Assembly: GCF_004348685.1 (NCBI RefSeq)
Contig: NZ_SMKO01000031.1
Location: 1-62,364 of the forward strand
DNA from: Nonomuraea deserti
GTDB lineage: Bacteria; Actinomycetota; Actinomycetes; Streptosporangiales; Streptosporangiaceae
DNA length: 62,364 bases
Direction: 5' to 3'
The notes beneath the pieces are model-generated. The model had not been told where the DNA came from. It saw only the letters and a list, made by a program, of their open reading frames with translations, and made no database searches. Positions within the stretch are counted from its first letter, which is position 1; every line of letters starts with the position of its first letter. Both the position numbers and the translations under genes were made by a program. Below, in pieces: positions 42,845-51,532 of the stretch.

Positions 42845-45088
42845 ATGTTCCGTGCGCCGTTCTGGCGTGCGGTGACGGCGCTCGCCGTCATCGCGATCTC
42901 ATCCGTCCTAGCCCTGTCCATGGAGCCGCGCCTGGGTCTTGACCTGCGCGGCGGCACCCAACTCGTCTTCGAGGCGAGAGACTCACCGACCGTGAAGGCC
43001 GACGCGGCCGCCACCGACCGCGCGCTGTCCGTGCTCCGCCAGCGGGCCGACGCGCTCGGCGTGGTCGATCCCACGCTGGTCCGCTCGGGAGAGAAGCGCA
43101 TCATCGTCGAGCTGCCCGGCGTGCTCGACCCGCGGAAGGCGGCCGAGGTCATCGGCCGTACCGCGCAGCTCGCGTTCCACCCCGTGACCGGCGCGGCCGA
43201 GCAGGGTGACAAGTCCGCGCTGCCCGACGAGAACGGGCAGCTGCTGAAGCTCGGGCCGGCCGCCATCACCGGCGACGGGGTGAGCGACGCCGCCGAGCAG
43301 AGCGACCCCCAGCGCGGCCCCGGGTGGTTCGTCACCCTCGACTTCCGCGACGCCGCCGCCTGGCAGCGGCTGACCGGCGCGGCCGCGTGCGAGCCGGTCG
43401 GCGACCCGAAGCGCAGGGTCGCGATCGTGCTCGACAAGGAGATCATCTCCTCGCCGCCGCTCGACCCGTCGGTGGCCTGCAAGGTCGGCATCCCGGGCGG
43501 GAGGTCCGAGATCACCGGCTCGTTCACGCACCAGGAGGCCCGTGACCTCGCCGTGCTGATCAAGGGCGGTGCGCTGCCCGTCCCGCTCGCGATGGTCGAG
43601 CAGCGTACGGTGGGCCCGACGCTCGGAGAGGCGGCCATCGAGGCGAGCGCCCAGGCGGCGGTCGTGGGGCTGATCCTGACAGCCGGGTTCATCATCGCCG
43701 TCTACCGCCTGTCCGGGCTGCTGTCCACGGTCGCGCTGCTCTGCTACGGCCTGATCTCCTACGCGGCGCTGGTGGCGATGGGCGCGACGCTGACGCTGCC
43801 GGGCCTGGCCGGGTTCGTGCTGGCGATCGGCATGGCCATCGACGCCAACGTGCTGGTCTTCGAACGAGCCAGGGAGGAGTACCACCAGGCTCCCCGGCGA
43901 GGGCTGAAGCCGGCGCTGGCCAAGGGCTTCAAGAACGCCTGGAGCGCCATCGCCGACTCCAACATCACCACCCTGATCGCCGCCGGCCTGCTGTTCTGGC
44001 TGGCGTCGGGCCCCGTGAAGGGCTTCGGCGTGACGCTGGCGGTCGGTGTGCTCGCCTCGCTCGTCTCGGCCATGCTCATCACCCGCGTGCTCACCGAGAT
44101 CGCCATGAGCAGGATCGGCCCGCGCCTGTCGGGCGTCGGCTCGCCCGGCACCGTCAGGACCTGGCTGGCGCGCAGGAAGCCGCAGCTCATGAAGGCCGGG
44201 AAGGTGTGGCTGGCGGTCGCGGGCGGGCTGGTGGCGGTCGCCGTCGCCGGGCTGCTCGTCCGCGGGCTGAACTTCGGTGTCGAGTTCACCGGAGGCCGTC
44301 TCGTGGAGTTCGGTACGAGCCGCCCGATTCCGGCCGAGGCCGCCGGTGAGGCGGTCGCCCGCGCCGGGTTCCCCTCGGCGGTGGTGCAGTCCAGCGGCGA
44401 CAGCGTCACCGTGCGCGCCGCCGGGCTCGGCCTGAACGAGGTCGCGCAGATCGAGCAGGCACTGGAGCGGGAAGCGGGCGAGGTGACGAAGCGGCGCGAG
44501 GAGTTCATCGGCCCCAGCCTGGGGGAGGAGCTGCGCCGCAACGCGCTCATCGCGCTCGGCGTGGCCGTGGCCATGCAGCTGCTCTACCTGGCGGTCAGGT
44601 TCCGGTGGACGTTCGGCGCGGCGACCGTGACCGCGTTGCTCGTGGACGTGTTCGTGGTCGCGGGCATGTTCGCGTGGCTGGGCAAGCCGATCGACGGCGT
44701 CTTCCTCGCCGCGATGCTGACCATCGTCGGTTATTCGGTCAACGACAAGGTGGTGGTCTTCGACCGGGTGCGGGAGTTGTGGACGGCACGCCGCAAGGAG
44801 CCGTTCGCCACGTCGGTGAACGGCGCGATCCTGCAGACCATGCCGCGCACGGTCAACACCGGGCTCGGCGCGCTGTTCATCCTGATCGCCCTGATGGTCT
44901 TCGGCGGCGACTCGCTGCGGGACTTCGCGATCGCGCTGGTCGCCGGCATCGTGATGGGCACGCTGTCGTCCGCCTTCGTGGCCGGGCCGACCGCGATCGT
45001 GTTGTCCAGGTTCGACCGGCGGCCGCCGCCCGAGCCCGTCAAGCGCCGCACCCCCGAGGCCCGCAAGGGGTCGGGCGCCGTGGTGTAG
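42845..45088 (+). CDS. secDF: Fused protein-export membrane protein SecDF
   Basis: A 747-residue fusion of SecD and SecF, which use the proton gradient to pull exported proteins across the membrane. The SecD half begins with LGLDLRGGTQLVFEA, and has VELPGVLDPRKA and six membrane helices including AIGMAIDANVLVFERAREE. The SecF half follows with NFGVEFTGGRLVEFG and GYSVNDKVVVFDRVREL. GGAGG precedes ATG 42845. Actinomycetes usually have separate secD and secF in one operon, so this fused copy is probably an additional paralog. Confidence 0.92.
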   Translation: MFRAPFWRAVTALAVIAISSVLALSMEPRLGLDLRGGTQLVFEARDSPTVKADAAATDRALSVLRQRADALGVVDPTLVRSGEKRIIVELPGVLDPRKAAEVIGRTAQLAFHPVTGAAEQGDKSALPDENGQLLKLGPAAITGDGVSDAAEQSDPQRGPGWFVTLDFRDAAAWQRLTGAAACEPVGDPKRRVAIVLDKEIISSPPLDPSVACKVGIPGGRSEITGSFTHQEARDLAVLIKGGALPVPLAMVEQRTVGPTLGEAAIEASAQAAVVGLILTAGFIIAVYRLSGLLSTVALLCYGLISYAALVAMGATLTLPGLAGFVLAIGMAIDANVLVFERAREEYHQAPRRGLKPALAKGFKNAWSAIADSNITTLIAAGLLFWLASGPVKGFGVTLAVGVLASLVSAMLITRVLTEIAMSRIGPRLSGVGSPGTVRTWLARRKPQLMKAGKVWLAVAGGLVAVAVAGLLVRGLNFGVEFTGGRLVEFGTSRPIPAEAAGEAVARAGFPSAVVQSSGDSVTVRAAGLGLNEVAQIEQALEREAGEVTKRREEFIGPSLGEELRRNALIALGVAVAMQLLYLAVRFRWTFGAATVTALLVDVFVVAGMFAWLGKPIDGVFLAAMLTIVGYSVNDKVVVFDRVRELWTARRKEPFATSVNGAILQTMPRTVNTGLGALFILIALMVFGGDSLRDFAIALVAGIVMGTLSSAFVAGPTAIVLSRFDRRPPPEPVKRRTPEARKGSGAVV

Positions 45089-45168
45089 CGCGCGCTCAGG
45101 CCGGAGCGCCCGCACCGGTCCCCGCGTCGTCCGGGGAGCCGGAGGGGTCGTGCCGTCGGCCGGCCATC

Positions 45169-45203
45169 GGCCGGAGTGCCCGCACCCCGCGGGTGCTCCG
45201 GCC
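45169..45203. terminator. Bidirectional hairpin between secDF and tetR
   Basis: A 15-bp near-perfect stem (GGCCGGAGTGCCCGC pairing with GCGGGTGCTCCGGCC) with loop ACCCC lies between the converging secDF and TetR genes. It has no T-run, as is usual in this GC-rich DNA. It should be able to stop transcription from both sides. Confidence 0.65.
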
Positions 45204-45206
45204 GAT

Positions 45207-45806
45207 TCATGCCTGCGCGCGGCCGCCTGCGGTCTGGCCGGTGAGGGCCGTGATGCCTTCCCGTACGTAGTCGCGCAGCGGGCGGGAGCGGCCGTCGAGG
45301 TGCCACTGCTCCAGCGCGCCGAAGTAGGCGCCGAACATGCAGGACCGGGCGATGACGCGAGCTCGCGCCGGGCTCTCGCCCGCGTCGCGCAGCAGGACGG
45401 TCAGCCGCTCGGCCTCCTCGTCGAGCGCGCCGTAGACGGCGGCCCGCACGGAGGGCTCCTCCATGACGTAGCGCATCCCCCGCCAGGACGTGCGGCGCCC
45501 GCCCCCGGACGCGCCCGGGCCCTCGTCGATGAGGGCGACCAGCCGTTCGAGCGTGCCCGGCAGGTCGCCGGTGTCGATCTGGCCGGAGAAGCGGTCGACG
45601 CCGACGGCGGCGAAGGGGTCGGCGGTGAACAGGCCCTCCTTCGTGCCGAAGTAGCGGTAGAAGGTGCGCGGCGACACGCCGGACGCGGCCGCGATCTCCT
45701 CGATCGTGACGTCGGAGTAGCCGCGCTCGTCGAACAGGTCCATGGCGGTGTCCATGATCCGGTGGATCGCGTCCAGCCGGTTGCGCTGGCGAAGGGTCAG
45801 GGGCAC
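45207..45806 (-). CDS. TetR family transcriptional regulator
   Basis: A 199-residue regulator with helix-turn-helix IEEIAAASGVSPRTFYRYFGTKEGLF. GTG 45806 is preferred because family members begin near LRQRNRLDAI; in-frame starts up to 45887 run through the putative operator. It has no clear ribosome site and may be leaderless. It is divergent from an alpha/beta hydrolase gene, which it probably represses. Confidence 0.88.
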   Translation of the reverse strand: MPLTLRQRNRLDAIHRIMDTAMDLFDERGYSDVTIEEIAAASGVSPRTFYRYFGTKEGLFTADPFAAVGVDRFSGQIDTGDLPGTLERLVALIDEGPGASGGGRRTSWRGMRYVMEEPSVRAAVYGALDEEAERLTVLLRDAGESPARARVIARSCMFGAYFGALEQWHLDGRSRPLRDYVREGITALTGQTAGGRAQA

Positions 45807-45833
45807 GGGGCCAGCGTACTGCTGCCGCTCGTT

Positions 45834-45879
45834 TGTCACTAACTGCCGTATTGACAGCATCTGCCAGTTCCTCGACTCT
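45834..45879 (+). promoter_or_regulatory. Operator and promoter of the hydrolase gene
   Basis: TGTCA-N13-TGACA (45834-45856) is an inverted repeat whose right arm is part of TTGACA (45851-45856). With a 17-bp spacer and GACTCT at 45874-45879, this can be the promoter of the plus-strand hydrolase. The dyad overlaps the -35 box and is the likely TetR site. Confidence 0.5.
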
Positions 45880-45904
45880 GGATGCACCAGGAGAGGAGGA
45901 CGGA

Positions 45905-47347
45905 ATGAGACCCTTCGAGATCGTGCTGGTGGCGGCGGAGCTGCTGGCGCTCCTCGTGCTCGCGGTTCCGCCGCTGCGGCGGGCGCGGCACGTGGCGCAG
46001 CTCGCCGCGCTCGCCGCCGTGGCGCAGGTGCTGGTGGAAGGGGCGCGCATACCGCTGATCCCCGCGTACGCCCTCGCGGTGGCGCTGCCGGCCGCGTGGC
46101 TCTGGCGGACCCTGCGCCCGCCCGTTCCCGCCTGGGCGGGCAGGCTCGGCACCGCGCTCGGCACGATAGGGCTGGTGCCGGCCGTGGCGCTGCCGATCGT
46201 GCTGCCGGTGCTGCACTTCCCGCCGCCCGAGGGCCCGCACGGCATCGGCACGCTGACCTACCACTGGAAGGACGCCGGCCGCCAGGAGATCCTCGGCCCG
46301 GACCCGGCCGCGCGCCGGGAGCTGATGGTGCAGATCTGGTATCCGGCGCGGCCCGACCCGTCAGCCCCGCGCACCCCGTACGTGGAGGATCCCGGAGTCA
46401 TCACCGCGGTCGCCCAGCTGGCGGGCGTGCCGGACGCCACCTTCCAGCACATGCGCCAGTCGACCAGCAACGCCGTCACCGCCGCCCCCGCCGTGCCCGG
46501 CCGCCATCCGGTGCTCGTGTTCCTGGAAGGGGTGCAGGGCTTCCGGCAGATGAACATGTTCCAGGTCGAGCCCCTGGTGTCCCGCGGATACGTCGTCGCC
46601 GCCATCGACCAGCCGTACGCCGCCGGATCGGTACGGTTCCCCGACGGGCGCTCGATCGCCGCGCTGCCACGCGAACGCCTGACGCCGCTCGTCGATCAGA
46701 GCCTCGAACCGGCCGCGACGGCGCCGGTGCTGAACGGCCGCCCCCTCCCGGACGGCATGATCCCGCACCTCGCGCAGGACGTGACCTTCACGCTCGCCCG
46801 GCTGGCCGAACTCGACCGGGCCGATCCCCGCGGCGTCCTGACCGGACGGCTGGACCTGCGGCGTACCGGAGTCTTCGGCATCTCACTCGGAGGCATCGTC
46901 ACCGCGGAGGCCTGCGCGCGCGAATCCCGCCTGCGCGCCTGCCTGATCATGGACGCCCCCGTGCCCCGAGGCGTGGTGCGCGACGGCATCGAGCAGCCCG
47001 CCATGTGGCTCACCCGAGACGCCGCGACCATGCGCCGCGAAGGCTGGGACGAGGCCGAGATCGAACGGCACCAGGTCACCATGCGGGTGCTGTACGACAA
47101 GCTGCCGGGAGCGGGCTACTTCGTGCTCATGCCGGACACCTACCACGGCGACTACACCGACGCGCCCCTCTGGTCACCGCTCATGCGCGCGGCGGGCCTG
47201 GCCGGGCCCATCGGCGCCGAGCGGGCGCACTCCGTCATCAACGCGTACACGCTCGCGTTCTTCGACCGGCACCTGAAGGGCGCCCCGGCGGACCTGCTCG
47301 ACGGGAAGCCCGGGTTCCCCGGCGTGCGATTCGAGAGCCGCGGGTGA
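45905..47347 (+). CDS. Membrane-anchored alpha/beta hydrolase, PAF-acetylhydrolase-like
   Basis: A 480-residue protein. The first 110 residues hold about four hydrophobic segments; the rest is an alpha/beta hydrolase with RRELMVQIWYPARPDP, the nucleophile loop GVFGISLGG and a late YHGDYTD His. This resembles platelet-activating factor acetylhydrolase (isoform II) and related actinobacterial esterases. GAGGAGG precedes ATG 45905. It is divergent from a TetR gene. Substrate is unknown, likely an ester. Confidence 0.85.
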   Translation: MRPFEIVLVAAELLALLVLAVPPLRRARHVAQLAALAAVAQVLVEGARIPLIPAYALAVALPAAWLWRTLRPPVPAWAGRLGTALGTIGLVPAVALPIVLPVLHFPPPEGPHGIGTLTYHWKDAGRQEILGPDPAARRELMVQIWYPARPDPSAPRTPYVEDPGVITAVAQLAGVPDATFQHMRQSTSNAVTAAPAVPGRHPVLVFLEGVQGFRQMNMFQVEPLVSRGYVVAAIDQPYAAGSVRFPDGRSIAALPRERLTPLVDQSLEPAATAPVLNGRPLPDGMIPHLAQDVTFTLARLAELDRADPRGVLTGRLDLRRTGVFGISLGGIVTAEACARESRLRACLIMDAPVPRGVVRDGIEQPAMWLTRDAATMRREGWDEAEIERHQVTMRVLYDKLPGAGYFVLMPDTYHGDYTDAPLWSPLMRAAGLAGPIGAERAHSVINAYTLAFFDRHLKGAPADLLDGKPGFPGVRFESRG

Positions 47348-47423
47348 ACGGCGGCGGCTCTCGCCGTGGCCGCACGCTCGGACCGCCCACGGCGTGCCGC
47401 GCACGTCCGGCCGGAAAGCGGCC

Positions 47424-47483
47424 GACGTCAACAGTGCCGACGTCAACAGTGCCGGGATCAACAGTGCTGGGCTCAACGGGGCC
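47424..47483. repeat. 15-bp tandem repeat, four copies
   Basis: A 15-bp unit GACGTCAACAGTGCC is repeated twice exactly (47424-47453) and twice more with changes (47454-47483), in the gap between two converging genes. Both strands stay open in some frames because the period is a multiple of three, but no start or ribosome site supports a gene. Confidence 0.7.
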
Positions 47484-47518
47484 GTACTCGGCGCGGGCGG
47501 GGTCAACGGGTCGGGGTG

Positions 47519-48478
47519 TCAGTTCGGGCCGGCGAAGCGGGACAGCAGGTCGTCGGCGGCGGCGAAGCCGGTCACCACGTCGGCCGCCGTGCGCTGCCGC
47601 CGCACCAGGCCCACGGCCTGCCCGGCGTAGACGTAGGCGGTGTCGAAGTCGCCCTCGCGACGGGCCTGAGCCAGCTCCGCCCGCGCCGTCTCGTCGCCGG
47701 CCAGCTCCGCCTCCCGGCCCGCCCACCGGTCGAAGAATGCGTTGCGCAGGGCGCGGCCGCCGTACTCGGGGGGCCAGGCGAGCCGCTGGGCCACGTCGAA
47801 GACGCGCCCGTACGCGGTTCCGGTCTCGTCGGCGTCGAGGACCCGCTGCCGCGCCGCCTCCGAGGCGGTCGTCTCCGAGCACCCGAGGAAGGCGGTGCCC
47901 ACCCAGGCGCCCTCCGCGCCCGCGGCCAGGACGGCGGCCAGGCCACGGGCCGTGGCGATACCGCCGGCGGCGAGGACCGGGACGTCCACCGCGTCCAGAA
48001 CGCTCTGCAGCAGCGGCAGCGTGGCCACGTCTGCGCGCCCGTGCCCGCCGCCCTCGCCGCCGCGGGCGACGACCACGTCCACGCCGGCGCGCTCGGCGGC
48101 GCGGGCCTCGTCCGTGGTGCCCGCCTGGACGGCCACGGCGATGCCGGCCTCCCGCAGCGGTTGGACGTACGGGAGGTAGTCGCCGAAGCTGACGGACACC
48201 AGGGCGGGACGGGCCGCGAGCACCGCCTCCAGCTGGCCAGGGTTGCCCGGCAGCGCCCAGGCCATCAGCCCGACGCCGTACGCCCGCCCGCTCGCGGCGG
48301 CCACGGCCGCCTGTTCGGTGACCCACGAGCCCGGCGCGGTGGGGGGCACGCCGACCATGCCGAGCCCGCCCGCCACGGAGACGGCCGCGGCGAGCCGCCC
48401 GTCGCCCACGCCCGCCATCGGCGCGCCGACGAGCGGCACGTCGAGCCGGAAACGGCCGGTCAGCCAGGTGTTCGGCAT
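47519..48478 (-). CDS. Nitronate monooxygenase (2-nitropropane dioxygenase family)
   Basis: A 319-residue FMN-dependent TIM-barrel enzyme. Family marks are PLVGAPMAGVGDGRLAAAVS at the N-terminus, VSVSFGD, the catalytic-His loop ARGGEGGGHGR, and VLAAGGIATARGLAAVLAAGAEGAWVGTAFL. It oxidises alkyl nitronates such as propionate 3-nitronate. AAGGAG lies nine bases before ATG 48478. It stands alone. Confidence 0.9.
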   Translation of the reverse strand: MPNTWLTGRFRLDVPLVGAPMAGVGDGRLAAAVSVAGGLGMVGVPPTAPGSWVTEQAAVAAASGRAYGVGLMAWALPGNPGQLEAVLAARPALVSVSFGDYLPYVQPLREAGIAVAVQAGTTDEARAAERAGVDVVVARGGEGGGHGRADVATLPLLQSVLDAVDVPVLAAGGIATARGLAAVLAAGAEGAWVGTAFLGCSETTASEAARQRVLDADETGTAYGRVFDVAQRLAWPPEYGGRALRNAFFDRWAGREAELAGDETARAELAQARREGDFDTAYVYAGQAVGLVRRQRTAADVVTGFAAADDLLSRFAGPN

Positions 48479-48828
48479 CCTGTCAGCTCCTTCGGGACTC
48501 CGGAGAGCGCCTGCCGCGCTCCACGCCGGTCGTGACCATGGTGCCAACGACCGGCCCGCGCCGCACGGTGCGAAGGTGCGCGGCATGTCGGAGGCAGTGC
48601 CGACCGCAGTGCCGACCGCGGTGCCGGCCGCGGTGCCGGCCGCGGCGCCGGGACGCCGCCTGGCGTACCCGGAGCCACGACTCCACCCGGCTGCCCGGCC
48701 CGCCGCCTGGGCCGGCCGTCCGCTCTGTCCCGGCCGGTCCCGACGTATCCTGTGCCGGCCGAGCTGACGTGCTCTGTCCCGGCCGGTCCCGACGGCCGCC
48801 TACCGGCCGGGCCGGGACGGCGGGGGAG
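48479..48828. other. 350-bp gap with short repeats, no gene seen
   Basis: No frame here has a convincing start and product. The gap holds four tandem copies of a 12-bp unit (GTGCCGACCGCA and variants) at 48597-48644. It also holds a 24-bp direct repeat at 48722-48745 and 48771-48794 that begins GCTCTGTCCCGGCC. It probably contains the transcription stop of the glycosidase gene's neighbour and the promoter of the nitronate monooxygenase. Confidence 0.6.
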
Positions 48829-50004
48829 TCACGTCCGCTGCTGGGCCTTGAAGGCGCCGAGCCAGTAGTTGGGGGCGGACGTCCCGTCGCCGCGCGGCTT
48901 GACGGTGTAGGTGGCGAAGACGCTGTTGAGCAGCCACGGGTCCTTGTCCGGGCCGAAGTTCCGCACCATCAGGTCGTCCTGCTTGAAGCCGTACGTCGCC
49001 ACCGCCAGCCGGCCGGTGCCGCGGTAGAGCCGCATCTGGTCGCGCAGGAAGGTCGACTGGCTCGTGAACCACGGGCAGCTGGTCAGGAAGTCACGCCATT
49101 TGCGCTGGGGGAAGGGGTCGTCGATGGCGGCCTTGATCACCTGCCAGACCTTGGTGCCGGGGGCGAATCCGTAACGCTGGGCGAAGTCCGCCGCGACGGG
49201 GTCCTCCAGGTGCCGTTTCCAGTGCCACACCAGCGAGAACTCGGTGACGAGGAACGTCTGGCCGGCGCGCATCCGCGGCAGGATGTAGTCGAGGAACGGC
49301 TGCGTGCTCTCCGGTGCGGGCACGTGGGGATGGATGTCGACGCCGTCGATCTCCGGGGTCTCCCGGACGAAGGCCATCCAGCGCTCCGCGGCGGGCGTGC
49401 GGCGGTCGGCCAGGTCGAGCCGGTTGAGCGCGCCCATGTAGAGCCTGGTGCCGCAGCCGGCGCCGCAGTGCTCGCGCCGATAGCCGATCACGTGCCGGGC
49501 GACGGTCTCGTAGAAGGCGTTGAGCCGCTCGTCGCGTTCGGCGGGCAGGCTCTCGATGAACGGCTCGTTGCCGATCGTCATGATGTCGGCCTTGCCCATC
49601 ACGGCGGGCAGCACCCGGTCGAGGCGGGCCAGCTCCGCGGCCATCTCCTTGCTGCCGGGCGCGGGGAAGGACTTCTGGTTGTACGGGAACTTCAGGCTCA
49701 GCAGGGTGTCGTAGCCGCGTCCCGCGGCCTCGGTGAGGGTGCGGATCGCGAAGTGATCGGCGGGGTCACCCTCGTCGGCCGCGGGCATCGGGAAGAACCC
49801 GCGCACCCATTGGGCGCCGGCCTCCCGCAGCTCGCGGTAGTCCAGCGCGTCGAGGTTCTGGTTGAAGTTCGCCCCGAGGGCTCCGAGGGCGGTCTCGCGG
49901 GGCTGGTCGTCCCGCACGGGTCTGCCTCCTTGGACGGTGGCGTGGGCGGTGGTCGAGAAGGCCAGAACCGCGGCCAGAGTGATGATCGGCAGTCGGCGCA
50001 GCAT
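48829..50004 (-). CDS. Secreted glycoside hydrolase-like TIM-barrel protein
   Basis: A 391-residue exported protein; the signal peptide ends TAHA at about residue 22. It resembles clan GH-A glycosidases: the motif IMTIGNEPFIESL has the Asn-Glu of the acid/base and FLVTEFSLVWHWK carries a candidate nucleophile Glu. No family is assigned with confidence; GH39- or GH5-like is possible. AGGGAG precedes ATG 50004. A LacI-type operator lies in its promoter, so it belongs to the second sugar regulon. Confidence 0.72.
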   Translation of the reverse strand: MLRRLPIITLAAVLAFSTTAHATVQGGRPVRDDQPRETALGALGANFNQNLDALDYRELREAGAQWVRGFFPMPAADEGDPADHFAIRTLTEAAGRGYDTLLSLKFPYNQKSFPAPGSKEMAAELARLDRVLPAVMGKADIMTIGNEPFIESLPAERDERLNAFYETVARHVIGYRREHCGAGCGTRLYMGALNRLDLADRRTPAAERWMAFVRETPEIDGVDIHPHVPAPESTQPFLDYILPRMRAGQTFLVTEFSLVWHWKRHLEDPVAADFAQRYGFAPGTKVWQVIKAAIDDPFPQRKWRDFLTSCPWFTSQSTFLRDQMRLYRGTGRLAVATYGFKQDDLMVRNFGPDKDPWLLNSVFATYTVKPRGDGTSAPNYWLGAFKAQQRT

Positions 50005-50059
50005 GATGGCTCCCTGTGCTGGGGGATGAGCGGTTGTCACCGGCGCACTCGCCGGTCAT

Positions 50060-50087
50060 GTTTGCGCTAACTCGATCGTGCTGTCAA
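50060..50087 (-). promoter_or_regulatory. Promoter and LacI-type operator of the secreted glycosidase
   Basis: On the minus strand TTGACA (50087-50082) is followed after 17 bases by CAAACA (50064-50059). GTTTGCGCTAAC at 50060-50071 overlaps the -10 region and differs little from the perfect operator GTTTGCGCAAAC in front of the transporter operon. Repression by the LacI protein encoded just upstream is likely. Confidence 0.6.
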
Positions 50088-50106
50088 TGGCCCCATCGGT
50101 GCGGGC

Positions 50107-51144
50107 TCAGCGGCGCGGCGGCGCGGTGGACGCGCGGACCACCAGCTCGGGACGGACGAACCGGCTGGTGCCGGAGGCCGTCACCGGCCCTGCGGGCGTC
50201 TCGATCTGGGCGATCAGATGCTCCAGGCAGCGGCGCCCCACCGCGGCGAGGTCCTGGCGCACCGTGGTCAGCGGCGGGGTGAGGAAGGGCGCGAAGTCGA
50301 GGTCGTCGAACCCGACGACGCTCAGATCGCCGGGCACCCGGCGGCCCAGCTCGGCCGCCGCTCGCAGGACACCCACCGCCATCTGGTCGTTGGCGGCGAA
50401 GACGGCGGTCACGGAGTCGTCGGCCAGCAGGCGGAGAGCCGCGTCGTAGCCGGACCGCGGCGACCAGTCGCCGACGACGGGCGGCGGGATCGCCCGTCCC
50501 GCCCGCTTCAGCAGCCGCTGCCAGGCCGCCCTGCGCCGCTGCGCGGGATTGGACCCGGCGGGCCCCGCCACGTGGTGGACCGTGGCGTGCCCCAGCTCCA
50601 GGAGGTGGTCGACGGCGGCGCGGGCGCCGGCCGCCTCGTCCATGCCGAACGTCGGATGCCGGTGCGCCGCCTTGCTGTCGGCGATGACCAGGGGCACCTC
50701 GTCGGACAGCTGGAGGTGGGGGGTGTCGAGCACGCGCGCCTCGATCACGATCACGCCGTCCACCGCCCGGTCGGTGAGGCCGCGCACGGCGGCGCGCACG
50801 TCCTTCTCCGTGGGGGCGTCGACCACCGCGATGCTCACCGAGTAGCCGCGGGCCTGGGCGCCGGTCGCGACGGCCTCGACGATGCGCACGTTGAGCACGG
50901 CGCTGAGGTTGAACGTGACGACGCCGATCGTGCCGAACCGGCCGGTCGCCAGCGCCCGTGCGGCGATGTTGGCGCGGTAGCCCAGCTGTTTCATGGCCGT
51001 CTCGACCTTGAGCCGGGTGGCGGCGGTCACGCGGTCGTTGCCGTTCACGACCCTGGAGACGGTCTGGCCGGAGACCCCGGCGAGTTTGGCGACGTCGGCC
51101 ATGGACGGCCCTCCGGACGCTCTCGTGCCTGGTGCTCGAACCAC
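50107..51144 (-). CDS. LacI family transcriptional regulator
   Basis: A 345-residue repressor: helix-turn-helix MADVAKLAGVSGQTVSRVVNGNDRV, then the sugar-sensing domain (GTIGVVTFNLSAVLNVRIVEAV, VVGFDDLDFAPFLTPPLTTVRQ). GTG 51144 follows GGGAGA; an ATG at 51102 would also leave the domain complete. It lies between the secreted glycosidase and the transporter operon, both of which carry GTTT-CG-AAAC-type palindromes. The GH51 gene suggests an arabinose-containing inducer. Confidence 0.92.
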   Translation of the reverse strand: MVRAPGTRASGGPSMADVAKLAGVSGQTVSRVVNGNDRVTAATRLKVETAMKQLGYRANIAARALATGRFGTIGVVTFNLSAVLNVRIVEAVATGAQARGYSVSIAVVDAPTEKDVRAAVRGLTDRAVDGVIVIEARVLDTPHLQLSDEVPLVIADSKAAHRHPTFGMDEAAGARAAVDHLLELGHATVHHVAGPAGSNPAQRRRAAWQRLLKRAGRAIPPPVVGDWSPRSGYDAALRLLADDSVTAVFAANDQMAVGVLRAAAELGRRVPGDLSVVGFDDLDFAPFLTPPLTTVRQDLAAVGRRCLEHLIAQIETPAGPVTASGTSRFVRPELVVRASTAPPRR

Positions 51145-51532
51145 GCCGGGCGTCTCCCTTCGTCATCGCAGCGGGCGGAGCGCACGAAAAGGCTGGGACG
51201 GGCCGGTCAGGGCTGGCCGCCGGCGCTCTCGACGTCGCTCAAGGACGTGTCGCCGCCGACAGCGTACATCCCCGCCCAGGGCCGCGGAAATCGTTCCCGG
51301 GCCCTCGTGCGCTCACTCTTCTTGTTTACGCAAACATGCATATCACGACGTCAAGCCGACTATGCCCAGCACAGTGGCCGATGCCGGCCGAGCAGAAACC
51401 TCGCCGGCACCATCTTGACGCTGGTGGGCGGCGGACATAGGTTTGCGCAAACATCAATCCGCTTGACCGGGGGATCCCTGATCAGGGACGGGCGGGACAG
51501 GTCGCTGACCGAACCGACGAAGAGGAGTCGCC
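51145..51532 (+). promoter_or_regulatory. Divergent regulatory region with two LacI operators
   Basis: This 388-bp gap has no gene. GTTTACGCAAAC (51324-51335) lies on the LacI side, and GTTTGCGCAAAC (51441-51452), a perfect 12-bp palindrome, on the transporter side. TTGACG (51415-51420), a 17-bp spacer and TAGGTT (51438-51443) form the transporter promoter; the operator starts within its -10 box. Confidence 0.7.

Noticed and set aside
48483..48767. Small frames on both strands in the 350-bp gap before the nitronate monooxygenase
   Set aside because: They consist of repeat-derived Arg/Pro/Ala-rich sequence, lack ribosome sites and overlap each other.
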